Assembly: GCA_002422795.1 (NCBI GenBank) | Contig: DITJ01000049.1 | Span: 1 to 24,132 of the forward strand | DNA length: 24,132 nucleotides | Source of the DNA: Alphaproteobacteria bacterium UBA6187 | GTDB taxonomy: Bacteria; Pseudomonadota; Alphaproteobacteria; Rickettsiales; UBA6187 | Direction of reading: 5' to 3' | Made by a program: the position numbers and the translations under genes | The notes under the pieces: generated by a model | The model's input: the letters and a program-made list of their open reading frames with translations, nothing else | The model's database searches: none | What the model was told of the DNA's origin: nothing | In this document: positions 15,816-22,024 of the stretch, one piece after another | How positions within the stretch are numbered: the first letter of the stretch is position 1 | How the letters are laid out: every line of letters begins with the position of its first letter

Positions 15816-16971
15816 TCCCGTTCTTAACCTTTATAACTGCCTCGTTTAGAGAAGCTGCAAAAGGTTTTATATCATACCTAGCAGCCTTTGCAAAACCGTT
15901 TTGGGCTATTTTACTTGCAAGGGCTTGGTCATTAACAAGCTTAACAATACCCTCAGCAAGAGCCTTATAATCGCCCTTTTTCACTATAATTGCATCAATA
16001 TTATTTTCGGCAATTTCACTTGGCCCTTCTGAATCGGCAACTACCACCGGCTTGCCGTGAGCAAATGCTTCAAGAAGTATTATCCCGAATGGCTCATGCA
16101 GGGAAGGCAATACAAAAATATCAATATTATCAAAAAATTGTTGTTTATTTTCAACCCAGCCGAGGAAGGTTAGTAGATCGTTAGTCGTTGGTATTTGGCC
16201 ATTTATAGTGCGTTGCGAATCGCCTCCACAATCAGCCGCCTTGCTTAAGCCCAACTCAGCCGCCAGTTTCTTCAAATTATCCTCTTCCTCACCGCCGCCG
16301 CCTATAACTGCTTTAAAATCAACTCCCTGTTCTTTTAAATGCGCCAGCGCATAGATAAAAACATCAAAGCCTTTTTTCTTCACGAACCTACCCATAGTGC
16401 CAATAATAATAGGGGCTGGGGGCTGGGGGCTGGGGGCTAGATTTTTCCTCTCCAACGCCATAATCCCCAGTCCCTTATCTATTCTAACCATATTAGGCAC
16501 TTTAAAAACCATGTCCGCAGGTTGGCCTGCTTCAATTACCTTAGCTCTTAAATCGTTAGTGGTGGCAAAGATAGCATCAAGGCCGATAAGATGTTTAATG
16601 CTGTAATTATGGGTAACACCGATGATAGGTAGTTTGTGGTTTGTAGTTTGTGGTTTATCGTTACGACGAACGATAAACGACTCACGACCAACCAACGATA
16701 CCGCCCTATTCCCATGCGCAATAACAGCGTCAGGGGCAAGTTGTCCGAATACTTTTTTGATATAAGCCCTGGAAAGAAAGTCCCATCCGGCAAAGTTCTT
16801 TACTTCAATGATATTTACGCCCAGCGGCAGGAGTGCGGATTTTATTTGGGCGCGTGGATAAATTAAAGCCGTAACCTTATGCCCTTCCATTTTCAGGGCT
16901 TCACAATAATCAACCAGGGCTTGCTCTATACCGCCAAGGCCCTTGCTGAACATTACGTTTACTATATGCAT
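15802..16971 (-). CDS. Glycosyltransferase family 4 protein with in-frame repeat insertions
   Basis: A GT-B fold enzyme that moves a sugar from a nucleotide donor, probably in lipopolysaccharide or other surface glycan synthesis. The 389-residue product has the N-terminal glycine-rich FSKGLGGIEQAL (8-19), GTMGRFVKKKGFD (191-203), FLGWV (269-273) and the donor-site motif EPFGIILLE (293-301) with the paired glutamates, then AFAHGKPVVVAD. Three segments look inserted: residues about 91-115, 167-187 and 249-266. At DNA level the first two, and less clearly the third, are 7-bp repeat arrays with inverted arms that keep the frame. They fall in loops between conserved blocks, so activity may be retained. 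No ribosome-binding site is visible; another heptamer hairpin begins 3 bp before the ATG. It is coupled to the downstream DUF4340 gene by a 14-bp overlap. Confidence 0.9.
   Translation of the reverse strand: MHIVNVMFSKGLGGIEQALVDYCEALKMEGHKVTALIYPRAQIKSALLPLGVNIIEVKNFAGWDFLSRAYIKKVFGQLAPDAVIAHGNRAVSLVGRESFIVRRNDKPQTTNHKLPIIGVTHNYSIKHLIGLDAIFATTNDLRAKVIEAGQPADMVFKVPNMVRIDKGLGIMALERKNLAPSPQPPAPIIIGTMGRFVKKKGFDVFIYALAHLKEQGVDFKAVIGGGGEEEDNLKKLAAELGLSKAADCGGDSQRTINGQIPTTNDLLTFLGWVENKQQFFDNIDIFVLPSLHEPFGIILLEAFAHGKPVVVADSEGPSEIAENNIDAIIVKKGDYKALAEGIVKLVNDQALASKIAQNGFAKAARYDIKPFAASLNEAVIKVKNGIGHE
16168..16225. repeat. Degenerate heptamer-like insertion in the glycosyltransferase gene
   Basis: The DNA shows a 7-base rhythm of ..TT ends (GATCGTT, AGTCGTT, GGTATTT, GGCCATT). 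It encodes residues about 249-268 (including SQRTINGQIPTTND), between the conserved AAELGLS and FLGWV blocks, which in relatives are usually only a few residues apart. The periodicity is weaker than at the other sites and I see no clear inverted arm. Confidence 0.4.
16411..16474. repeat. In-frame GGGGCTG heptamer insertion in the glycosyltransferase gene
   Basis: Four tandem units, GGGGCTG three times then GGGGCTA, lie at 16412-16439. An inverted partner, CCCCAGTCCC, lies at 16465-16474 and pairs with the array at 9 of 10 positions. The segment encodes residues 167-187 (with the proline-rich APSPQPPAP) just before the conserved IIIGTMGR block, in frame. Confidence 0.75.
16628..16700. repeat. 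In-frame heptamer hairpin in the glycosyltransferase gene
   Basis: The left arm has units GGTAGTT, TGTGGTT, TGTAGTT, TGTGGTT, TATCGTT (16628-16662); the right arm has inverted units of the CGATAAA/CGACCAA type to 16700. At the centre GTTTATCGTT (16653-16662) and AACGATAAAC (16669-16678) pair perfectly around ACGACG. The segment encodes residues about 91-115 (including DKPQTTNHK), before the IIGVTHNY block, with the frame preserved. Confidence 0.8.
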
Positions 16972-16973
16972 TC

Positions 16974-17048
16974 TTGTTACTAGTTTACGAGTTTATGGTT
17001 GCTGATAAATTATACTAGCTAGCATAAACTGGCAACTGGTAACTGCAT
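16974..17048. repeat. Inverted heptamer repeat upstream of the glycosyltransferase
   Basis: The left arm reads TTGTTAC, TAGTTTA, CGAGTTT, ATGGTTG (16974-17001). The right arm reads AGCATAA, ACTGGCA, ACTGGTA, ACTGCAT (17021-17048), which in reverse complement follows the same pattern (shared AGTTTATG and GTTAC.AGTT). It begins 3 bp upstream of the glycosyltransferase ATG. Confidence 0.7.
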
Positions 17049-17211
17049 TATAAATATAAATGACAATTATCCCTTAAGCTAAATACACTGGATAAGACGC
17101 AATGAGATTCAATGATAAGCTTTCTCAATCCTTATTGATCAGCATTTCGCTCATTTTTATGCCGCGATAGTGAAATAAAAATTATAAGGGAATTCGTATT
17201 TCCCAACTATC

Positions 17212-17541
17212 CTACACTCCAAAACTACCCCTGTTAGATTCACCACTAATACTCCTTGCGCGGCTACCGGAAACTTTGCTATTAAAATTCGTCACAGCAG
17301 TCTCATGAAGCTGCCGAAGGCTAGCTTCATTTTCCTCAGTTAAAATTGGCTTTCCTGAAGAATCTACATCTGTAGTAAAATAAGGATCTGTTTTCTTTAA
17401 AACTTTTCCGAAACCTTGAGCGTATGAATAATATTCAGCTCTCTTAGCTATTTCTTCAGAGCCTTCAACGGCCTCTTCTATTATTATGAATGCTTGCCTG
17501 TAAGTTATTCCAGCAGTTGGGTCAAAATTTCTACTATTCAT
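17212..17541 (-). CDS. Hypothetical protein, 109 residues
   Basis: I do not recognise this protein. It is soluble, with no signal peptide or membrane segment. The first 50 residues look helical (EEAVEGSEEIAKRAEYYSYA), and the C-terminus is low-complexity, rich in Ser, Arg and Gly (residues about 88-109). An AAGGA lies nine bases before the ATG on the minus strand, which supports translation. It stands alone between the heptamer region upstream of the glycosyltransferase and usg, with 135 bp to usg. Nothing in its context indicates a role. Confidence 0.55.
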   Translation of the reverse strand: MNSRNFDPTAGITYRQAFIIIEEAVEGSEEIAKRAEYYSYAQGFGKVLKKTDPYFTTDVDSSGKPILTEENEASLRQLHETAVTNFNSKVSGSRARSISGESNRGSFGV

Positions 17542-17676
17542 CCTAATATTCCTTTATAATTTATAAAAATTTAAAATATCAATTTGCATTCACAGTTATT
17601 TGATTAAAGTGATTTTAAAACTAAAATCAACTATTTTATTAAATTATTAGCATTTATATAAAGTGCAAGTGTAAAA

Positions 17677-17946
17677 TTAATTCAAATAAAACTCATGCGT
17701 AACTGGTTTGAAATCTGACGGCTTTATAATCTCGCATGACTCCACTAGAACCGAATGTAATTTACCATCCAGTTCGCGTTCCCAAAAATTCAGGAACTTG
17801 TGAAGCACAGGAAAATCAGGGTTTTTATCGTAATCCTGCCATAGATAGGTTTGGAGTAATGATGGGTGATCAGGGAAATGATATAGGATTTTTGCGGTGG
17901 TAAGCCGAAAGTTTTGTAACATTAATTCCATTGGTGATGTTATCAT
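17677..17946 (-). CDS. usg: Usg-family protein
   Basis: The 89-residue product matches the small Usg family of alphaproteobacteria, best seen in FRLTTAKILYHFPDHPSLLQ, WQDYD, FPVLHKFLNFWERELDGKLHSV and the closing HEFYLN. The family is named from its position upstream of a trp gene in other alphaproteobacteria; its biochemical function is not established. The frame opens at a GTG at 17952, but a perfect AAGGAG (17952-17957) lies five bases before the ATG at 17946, which I take as the start. It stands divergent from purB, with a heptamer hairpin between them. Confidence 0.88.
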   Translation of the reverse strand: MITSPMELMLQNFRLTTAKILYHFPDHPSLLQTYLWQDYDKNPDFPVLHKFLNFWERELDGKLHSVLVESCEIIKPSDFKPVTHEFYLN

Positions 17947-17951
17947 GTTCA

Positions 17952-17957
17952 CTCCTT
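17952..17957 (-). promoter_or_regulatory. Ribosome-binding site deciding the usg start
   Basis: AAGGAG on the minus strand with five bases to the ATG at 17946. It overlaps the upstream GTG, which rules that codon out as the start. Confidence 0.75.
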
Positions 17958-17962
17958 GGTTT

Positions 17963-17975
17963 TAACTACTTGTTA
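17963..17975 (-). promoter_or_regulatory. Shared 13-base motif upstream of usg
   Basis: An identical copy of the TAACAAGTAGTTA found upstream of fadA, here 17 bp before the usg start. It could be a shared regulator site or a repeat fragment. Confidence 0.3.
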
Positions 17976-18006
17976 AATACAATTTAATTATATCATAAAA
18001 AGTTGT

Positions 18007-18114
18007 CAGAGTCCAGAGTTCAGAGTTCAGTATCGCAACGAAAAATTTAGTAGTCAGTAATAACTATTAACTATATACTCTCTGAACTCTGAACTCTGAA
18101 CTCTGAACTCTGGA
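18007..18114. repeat. Inverted heptamer hairpin upstream of purB
   Basis: The left arm has CAGAGTC, CAGAGTT, CAGAGTT, CAG (18007-18030). The right arm has CTCTGAA four times and CTCTGGA (18080-18114). TCCAGAGTTCAGAGTTCAG (18012-18030) pairs perfectly over 19 bp with 18096-18114. The region between has a second, weaker heptamer pattern (TTTAGTA, GTCAGTA, ATAACTA, TTAACTA). The right arm ends 10 bp before the purB ATG, leaving no room for a normal ribosome-binding site. Confidence 0.92.
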
Positions 18115-18124
18115 TACTAAACTT

Positions 18125-19435
18125 ATGATACCACGCTATTCCCGCCCTGAGATGACCCAAATCTGGGATGCAACAAATAAATTCAAAATATGGTTTGAGA
18201 TCGAAGCCCATGCATGTGATGCACTTGCGGAACTTAAAGTTATACCAAAAGAAGATGCTCTAAACATCTGGAAAAACGCGCCAAAAATATGGACTAACGA
18301 AGATGTGGCTAAAATTGATGAAATAGAACGCGTAACCAAGCATGATGTAATTGCATTTTTAACTCATCTTGCAAGTTATATCGGGGATAGTTCACGTTTT
18401 GTGCATCAAGGCATGACTAGCTCTGATGTGCTGGATACCTGCCTTTCCGTGCAATTAAACCAGGCAGCAGCTTTGCTTCTTGAAGATATGGATAGGGTTC
18501 TTGCAGCACTTAAAAAACGTGCATTTGAGACTAAAGATATAGTATGCATGGGTCGCAGCCACGGCATCCACGCCGAGCCTGTAACTATGGGCTTAAAATT
18601 CGCACGTTTTTATGCGGAGATGGATAGGAATAAACAGCGCTTAGAGGCAGCACAAAAAGAAATTGCAACATGCGCGATATCTGGCGCGGTTGGTACTTTT
18701 GCCCATATTAGCCCAGCAGTGGAAGAATATGTTGCAGGCAAACTTGGGCTTATCCCTGAACCTGTTTCAACGCAAGTTATTCCGCGTGACCGCCATGCTA
18801 TGTTCTTTGCCACTTTGGGTGTTATTGCCAGTTCCATTGAAAATATCGCAGTAGAAATCAGGCACTTGCAGCGTACAGAAGTGCTGGAAGCGGAAGAATT
18901 TTTCTCCCCTGGGCAAAAAGGCAGCTCTGCCATGCCGCATAAGCGTAACCCGGTATTATCTGAAAATCTAACCGGCCTTGCCCGCCTTGTGCGCGGCTTT
19001 GTAACCCCTGCCCTGGAAAATGTTGCATTATGGCATGAGCGCGATATATCACATTCATCCGTGGAACGTATGATAGCGCCAGATGCAACAGTTACCCTTG
19101 ATTTCGCCCTGGTAAGGCTTGCCGGACTTGTTGAGAAACTAGTGGTTTATCCTGAAAATATCGAAAAGAACCTGAACAAGCTTGGCGGATTAGTATTCTC
19201 GCAGCGTGTGTTGCTTGCCCTAACGCAAAAAGGTGTGAGCCGTGAGGATTCTTACCGCTTAGTACAGCGCAACGCCATGAAGGTTTGGGAGCAAGGCAAA
19301 AACTTCCTTGAAGAATTGCAAAATGATGAGGAAGTTACGGCAAAACTAACTAAAGCAGAGATTGCTGAATTGTTCGATATGAAATTCCACACTAAGCATG
19401 TGGATACTATTTTTAACCGGGTTTTTGGTAAGTAG
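18125..19435 (+). CDS. purB: Adenylosuccinate lyase
   Basis: A cytoplasmic enzyme of purine synthesis that releases fumarate from SAICAR and from adenylosuccinate, giving AICAR and AMP. The 436-residue product shows the superfamily blocks in order: HQGMTSSDVLDT (94-105), GRSHGIHAEP (143-152) with catalytic H146, and the fumarase/aspartase signature GSSAMPHKRNP (266-276) with catalytic serine S267 or S268 in the flexible loop. Length is normal. No ribosome-binding site is visible before the ATG; the 7-bp repeat hairpin lies directly upstream and would place a long stem over the translation start region if it is in the transcript. It is convergent with coaD, and a large palindrome separates them. 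Confidence 0.97.
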   Translation: MIPRYSRPEMTQIWDATNKFKIWFEIEAHACDALAELKVIPKEDALNIWKNAPKIWTNEDVAKIDEIERVTKHDVIAFLTHLASYIGDSSRFVHQGMTSSDVLDTCLSVQLNQAAALLLEDMDRVLAALKKRAFETKDIVCMGRSHGIHAEPVTMGLKFARFYAEMDRNKQRLEAAQKEIATCAISGAVGTFAHISPAVEEYVAGKLGLIPEPVSTQVIPRDRHAMFFATLGVIASSIENIAVEIRHLQRTEVLEAEEFFSPGQKGSSAMPHKRNPVLSENLTGLARLVRGFVTPALENVALWHERDISHSSVERMIAPDATVTLDFALVRLAGLVEKLVVYPENIEKNLNKLGGLVFSQRVLLALTQKGVSREDSYRLVQRNAMKVWEQGKNFLEELQNDEEVTAKLTKAEIAELFDMKFHTKHVDTIFNRVFGK

Positions 19436-19570
19436 ATTAAGAAGGATGGGGAAGAGAATTATAGTAAGTTTACTTTAAAATTTCCTATTATTGTCATATG
19501 ACACGTGTTCCCGCGCAGGCGCGTTAGTGTCCGGTAAAAATTCTTTTATTCCCCCTCACCCTAACCCTCT

Positions 19571-19666
19571 CCCTCTCCCTCAGGGAGAGGGAACTATGCG
19601 GATACCTTGCCTAAAACCTAGAGTGGGAGCACGGCATCCGTGAATCCCCTCTCCCACTGGGAGAGG
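19571..19666. repeat. Two REP-like GGGAGAGG hairpins
   Basis: CCCTCTCCC (19571-19579) pairs with GGGAGAGGG (19583-19591) around TCA, and CCTCTCCC (19648-19655) pairs with GGGAGAGG (19659-19666) around ACT. Both lie inside the larger palindrome. Such CCCTCTCCC/GGGAGAGGG hairpins, preceded by CCCTCACCCTAACC, are widespread intergenic repeats of Gram-negative bacteria. Confidence 0.75.
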
Positions 19667-19676
19667 CTTGTAGACC

Positions 19677-19706
19677 GAAAAAACAGTACATAGGTACTGT
19701 TTTTTC
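19677..19706. terminator. Bidirectional intrinsic terminator for purB and coaD
   Basis: GAAAAAACAGTAC (19677-19689) and GTACTGTTTTTTC (19694-19706) are perfect inverted copies around a 4-base loop, ATAG. In both directions this gives a CAGTAC/GTACTG stem followed by six T, a good intrinsic terminator between convergent genes. Confidence 0.7.
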
Positions 19707-19853
19707 TAGTACAAGGGGTGAGGGGCACTTCCTTTTTAACAGGGGAATTATTTTCCCCGGACAGTAGTGCGCCTGCGCGGGGACACGTGTCATATTCGCA
19801 TTTTGGGTGTATAATGGGCAATTATTAAGTGAAATTACTATAATACCTAAATA

Positions 19854-20366
19854 TTAATTCTTTTTCCCGCCAAAATAATTTTTTAATTCGCTTTCCACAT
19901 TTTTTGAAACAAGACCATCAACATCGCCGCCCAACCTACTGATTTCTTTTACGAAACGCGAAGCGATAAAGTGTGTGTGCTCTGAGGCGGGTAGGAATAC
20001 TGTTTGCACATCATGGTTTAATTTTGCATTCATGCCAGCCATCTGGAATTCATATTCAAAATCCGAAACGGCGCGAAGCCCCCTTATAATCAAGCCAGCT
20101 TTATGGTCGGAAGCAAAATTCACCAGCAACCCTTCAAACCCAACCACCTCAACTTTGCTGGATTCAGATTTTGATAAAATATTATCTACATCCTGGCGCA
20201 CCATTAAACTGCGTTCATTTAAAGAAAATATCGGGGTTTTGGCGGTATCTACAGCAACCGCTATAATAAGGTGATCAACAATTTTTACTGCACGTTTTAT
20301 TATATCTACATGCCCCATAGTTATTGGGTCGAATGTGCCTGGGTATATTCCGGTTCTGGTGGTCAT
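19854..20366 (-). CDS. coaD: Phosphopantetheine adenylyltransferase
   Basis: This enzyme joins ATP and 4'-phosphopantetheine to give dephospho-CoA, the penultimate step of coenzyme A synthesis. The 170-residue product has the usual family length, the N-terminal nucleotidyltransferase signature YPGTFDPITMGH (8-19, TxGH variant of HxGH), IRGLRAVSDFEYEFQMAGMN in the middle and the C-terminal ASRFVKEISRLGGDV block corresponding to the family's ISSxxVKE motif. It is convergent with purB and divergent from mnmA, with 94 bp between the two starts. CoA supply links it only loosely to the fatty-acid genes of the window. Confidence 0.96.
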   Translation of the reverse strand: MTTRTGIYPGTFDPITMGHVDIIKRAVKIVDHLIIAVAVDTAKTPIFSLNERSLMVRQDVDNILSKSESSKVEVVGFEGLLVNFASDHKAGLIIRGLRAVSDFEYEFQMAGMNAKLNHDVQTVFLPASEHTHFIASRFVKEISRLGGDVDGLVSKNVESELKNYFGGKKN

Positions 20367-20460
20367 GCGCCTATTTCTATAAAGTAATACGTAAGTGCAT
20401 AATATGATTTGCGGCTTATGTCTATAGTTAGGTTAATTTATCAGGGTAGTTTGAAACAGA

Positions 20461-21642
20461 ATGAGTATAGTTAATAAAGAGTTGTATAAATATTTGCCCC
20501 CGCGTCACTTTTCTGCTATAAGCCTATCCATGAACCAATTTGCACCAGATAAAGAAATAAAAGATACCCGCGTGGTGGTTGCCATGTCTGGCGGGGTGGA
20601 TAGCTCTGTGGCTGCAACATGGCTGCATAAGCAAGGTTATGAGGTTATCGGTGTTACCCTCCAGCTTTATGATGTTGGCATTGATTTAGAAAAAAAAGGC
20701 GCGTGTTGCGCTGGTAAAGATATATATGACGCAAAAAACGTAGCCGAACGCATGGGCTTTGCGCATTATGTACTTGATTATGAAAGCATTTTCAAACAGG
20801 AAGTAATGGAAGATTTTGCCGATTCTTATTTAAAAGGCGAAACCCCTATTCCGTGTGTTAAATGTAACCAGTCTGTAAAATTCAGGGATTTATTTAAAGT
20901 CGCCAGGGATTTGAATGCTGATGCGTTGGTAACGGGCCATTATGTGCAGCGTAAACTTGGCACTCATGGCGCGGAACTCCATAAAGCCGCTGATGATGGC
21001 AAAGACCAAAGCTACTTCCTTTTTGCAACCACGCAAGAACAGCTTGAATATATACATTTCCCGCTTGGCGGCATGAAAAAGGAAGAAACACGGCAAATGG
21101 CTGCCCAGTTTGGCCTTGAAATTGCCGATAAACCAGATTCACAGGATATTTGCTTCGTACCGAACGGCTCTTACGCAAGTGTTATTGAACTCCTTCGTCC
21201 CGGCGCACTTGATGATGGGGATATTGTGCATATTAACGGCACAAAACTAGGCAGGCATAACGGTATAATTAATTATACAATCGGCCAACGCAAAGGGCTT
21301 GGCATAGCCTGGCCTGAACCTTTATATGTTGTTAAAATAGATGCGGCAAATAATGTGGTACTCGTGGGGCCGGAATCTGCCCTTGCAGCAACTTCATTTA
21401 TAATACGTGATGTAAACTGGCTGGTTGGAAGCACTATTTCCGAAAGTGGAATGGAAGTAAATATTAAAGCGCGCTCTACCCAGCAGGCGGTTGAAGCTAC
21501 CGTGTTCCCTCTTCCTGATAATATGGCAAAAATAGAACTCAAATCACCGCAGCGTGCTATAACTCCAGGACAGGCCTGCGTTATGTACCAATCCACCCGC
21601 GTGGTAGGCGGAGGCTGGATTGTTGGCGGCAGCCAGAAATAA
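20461..21642 (+). CDS. mnmA: tRNA-specific 2-thiouridylase MnmA
   Basis: The enzyme puts sulfur on U34 of the tRNAs for Lys, Glu and Gln, using ATP and a persulfide relay, in the cytoplasm. The 393-residue product has the PP-loop MSGGVDSS (42-49), the catalytic C135 in PCVKCN and the second catalytic cysteine C231 in DICFVP, the family block GKDQSYFLF (180-188), then the central and C-terminal beta-barrel domains with IGQRKGLGIAW and ITPGQACVMY. Homologues usually start shortly before the DTRVVVAMSGG segment, so the ATG at 20530 (giving 370 residues, MNQFAPDKE) is as likely as the first ATG; neither has a good ribosome-binding site. Confidence 0.95.
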   Translation: MSIVNKELYKYLPPRHFSAISLSMNQFAPDKEIKDTRVVVAMSGGVDSSVAATWLHKQGYEVIGVTLQLYDVGIDLEKKGACCAGKDIYDAKNVAERMGFAHYVLDYESIFKQEVMEDFADSYLKGETPIPCVKCNQSVKFRDLFKVARDLNADALVTGHYVQRKLGTHGAELHKAADDGKDQSYFLFATTQEQLEYIHFPLGGMKKEETRQMAAQFGLEIADKPDSQDICFVPNGSYASVIELLRPGALDDGDIVHINGTKLGRHNGIINYTIGQRKGLGIAWPEPLYVVKIDAANNVVLVGPESALAATSFIIRDVNWLVGSTISESGMEVNIKARSTQQAVEATVFPLPDNMAKIELKSPQRAITPGQACVMYQSTRVVGGGWIVGGSQK

Positions 21643-21659
21643 CGTCCTACTTATATCCC

Positions 21660-21797
21660 AGAACCTGTTCATAACTTTCACATTTTCGAAGAATAGTGAT
21701 TTTCCTATCAACATATCAAAGCGTATTAAAACACTTATGAAACGCAGATAGTAGAAAGCCATTCCCAGATAATACAAAAAATTACAAACAGGTTCCA
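21660..21797. repeat. 138-bp inverted-repeat unit after mnmA (MITE-like)
   Basis: The ends 21660-21677 and 21780-21797 are inverted copies at 14 of 18 positions, with a perfect core GAACCTGTT/AACAGGTTC. The interior is AT-rich and has no recognisable gene; a frame across it has no family features. The size and structure fit a miniature inverted-repeat element or the remnant of an insertion sequence. The next part of the 548-bp gap up to 21964 shows nothing I can name. Confidence 0.5.
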
Positions 21798-21964
21798 AAG
21801 AGCCGGGAGATAATTTCAACAGATAGAGCCTTAATTAAAAAGCACTACAAATCTACTAATCCCCCGGCCCTAACTGCATAGAGTGTATCTGTGCAGTAAG
21901 TTGATAGTACCAAGCCACGGATAAATTATAAATATTGAAGAATTCCTGAAATATAAATTTTGTA

Positions 21965-22024
21965 TAAGTTGAATTTTCTATGCAAAATAATCACTACTGG
22001 TTTATATTATATTCATTCAACTTA
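21965..22024. repeat. Inverted repeat TAAGTTGAAT
   Basis: TAAGTTGAAT (21965-21974) and ATTCAACTTA (22015-22024) are perfect 10-bp inverted copies with a 40-base AT-rich spacer. The right arm overlaps the next palindromic unit. Confidence 0.5.

Larger units (their letters stand above)
19458..19844. repeat. 387-bp palindromic MITE-like element between purB and coaD
   Basis: The two ends are inverted copies: 19458-19475 and 19827-19844 match at 16 of 18 positions (ATTATAGTAA...ACTT). Further in, 19497-19522 and 19769-19794 match at 25 of 26 positions (TATGACACGTGT, then CCCGCGCAGGCGC after one mismatch), and CCCCTCACCC at about 19552 has its inverse at 19713-19725. Three small hairpins sit in the middle. 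The element fills the whole gap between the convergent purB and coaD genes and has no credible coding frame. It looks like a non-autonomous palindromic element, perhaps with REP-like units nested inside. Confidence 0.8.

Noticed and set aside
17040..17211. Short inverted repeat TCCCTTA/TAAGGGA between the glycosyltransferase leader and the 109-residue gene
   Set aside because: Only seven bases over more than 100 bp in AT-rich DNA; too weak to call a terminator or element.
18007..18114. Tandem repeats considered as a CRISPR array
   Set aside because: Units are 7 bp with no spacers, and they are inverted; no cas gene is present.
19611..19821. Two short minus-strand frames in the purB-coaD gap
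   Set aside because: They are read through the palindrome and its hairpins; their composition reflects the repeats.
21544..21819. 91-codon minus-strand frame over the end of mnmA and the 138-bp unit
   Set aside because: It overlaps the conserved C-terminus of mnmA and shows no transposase motif that I can identify.
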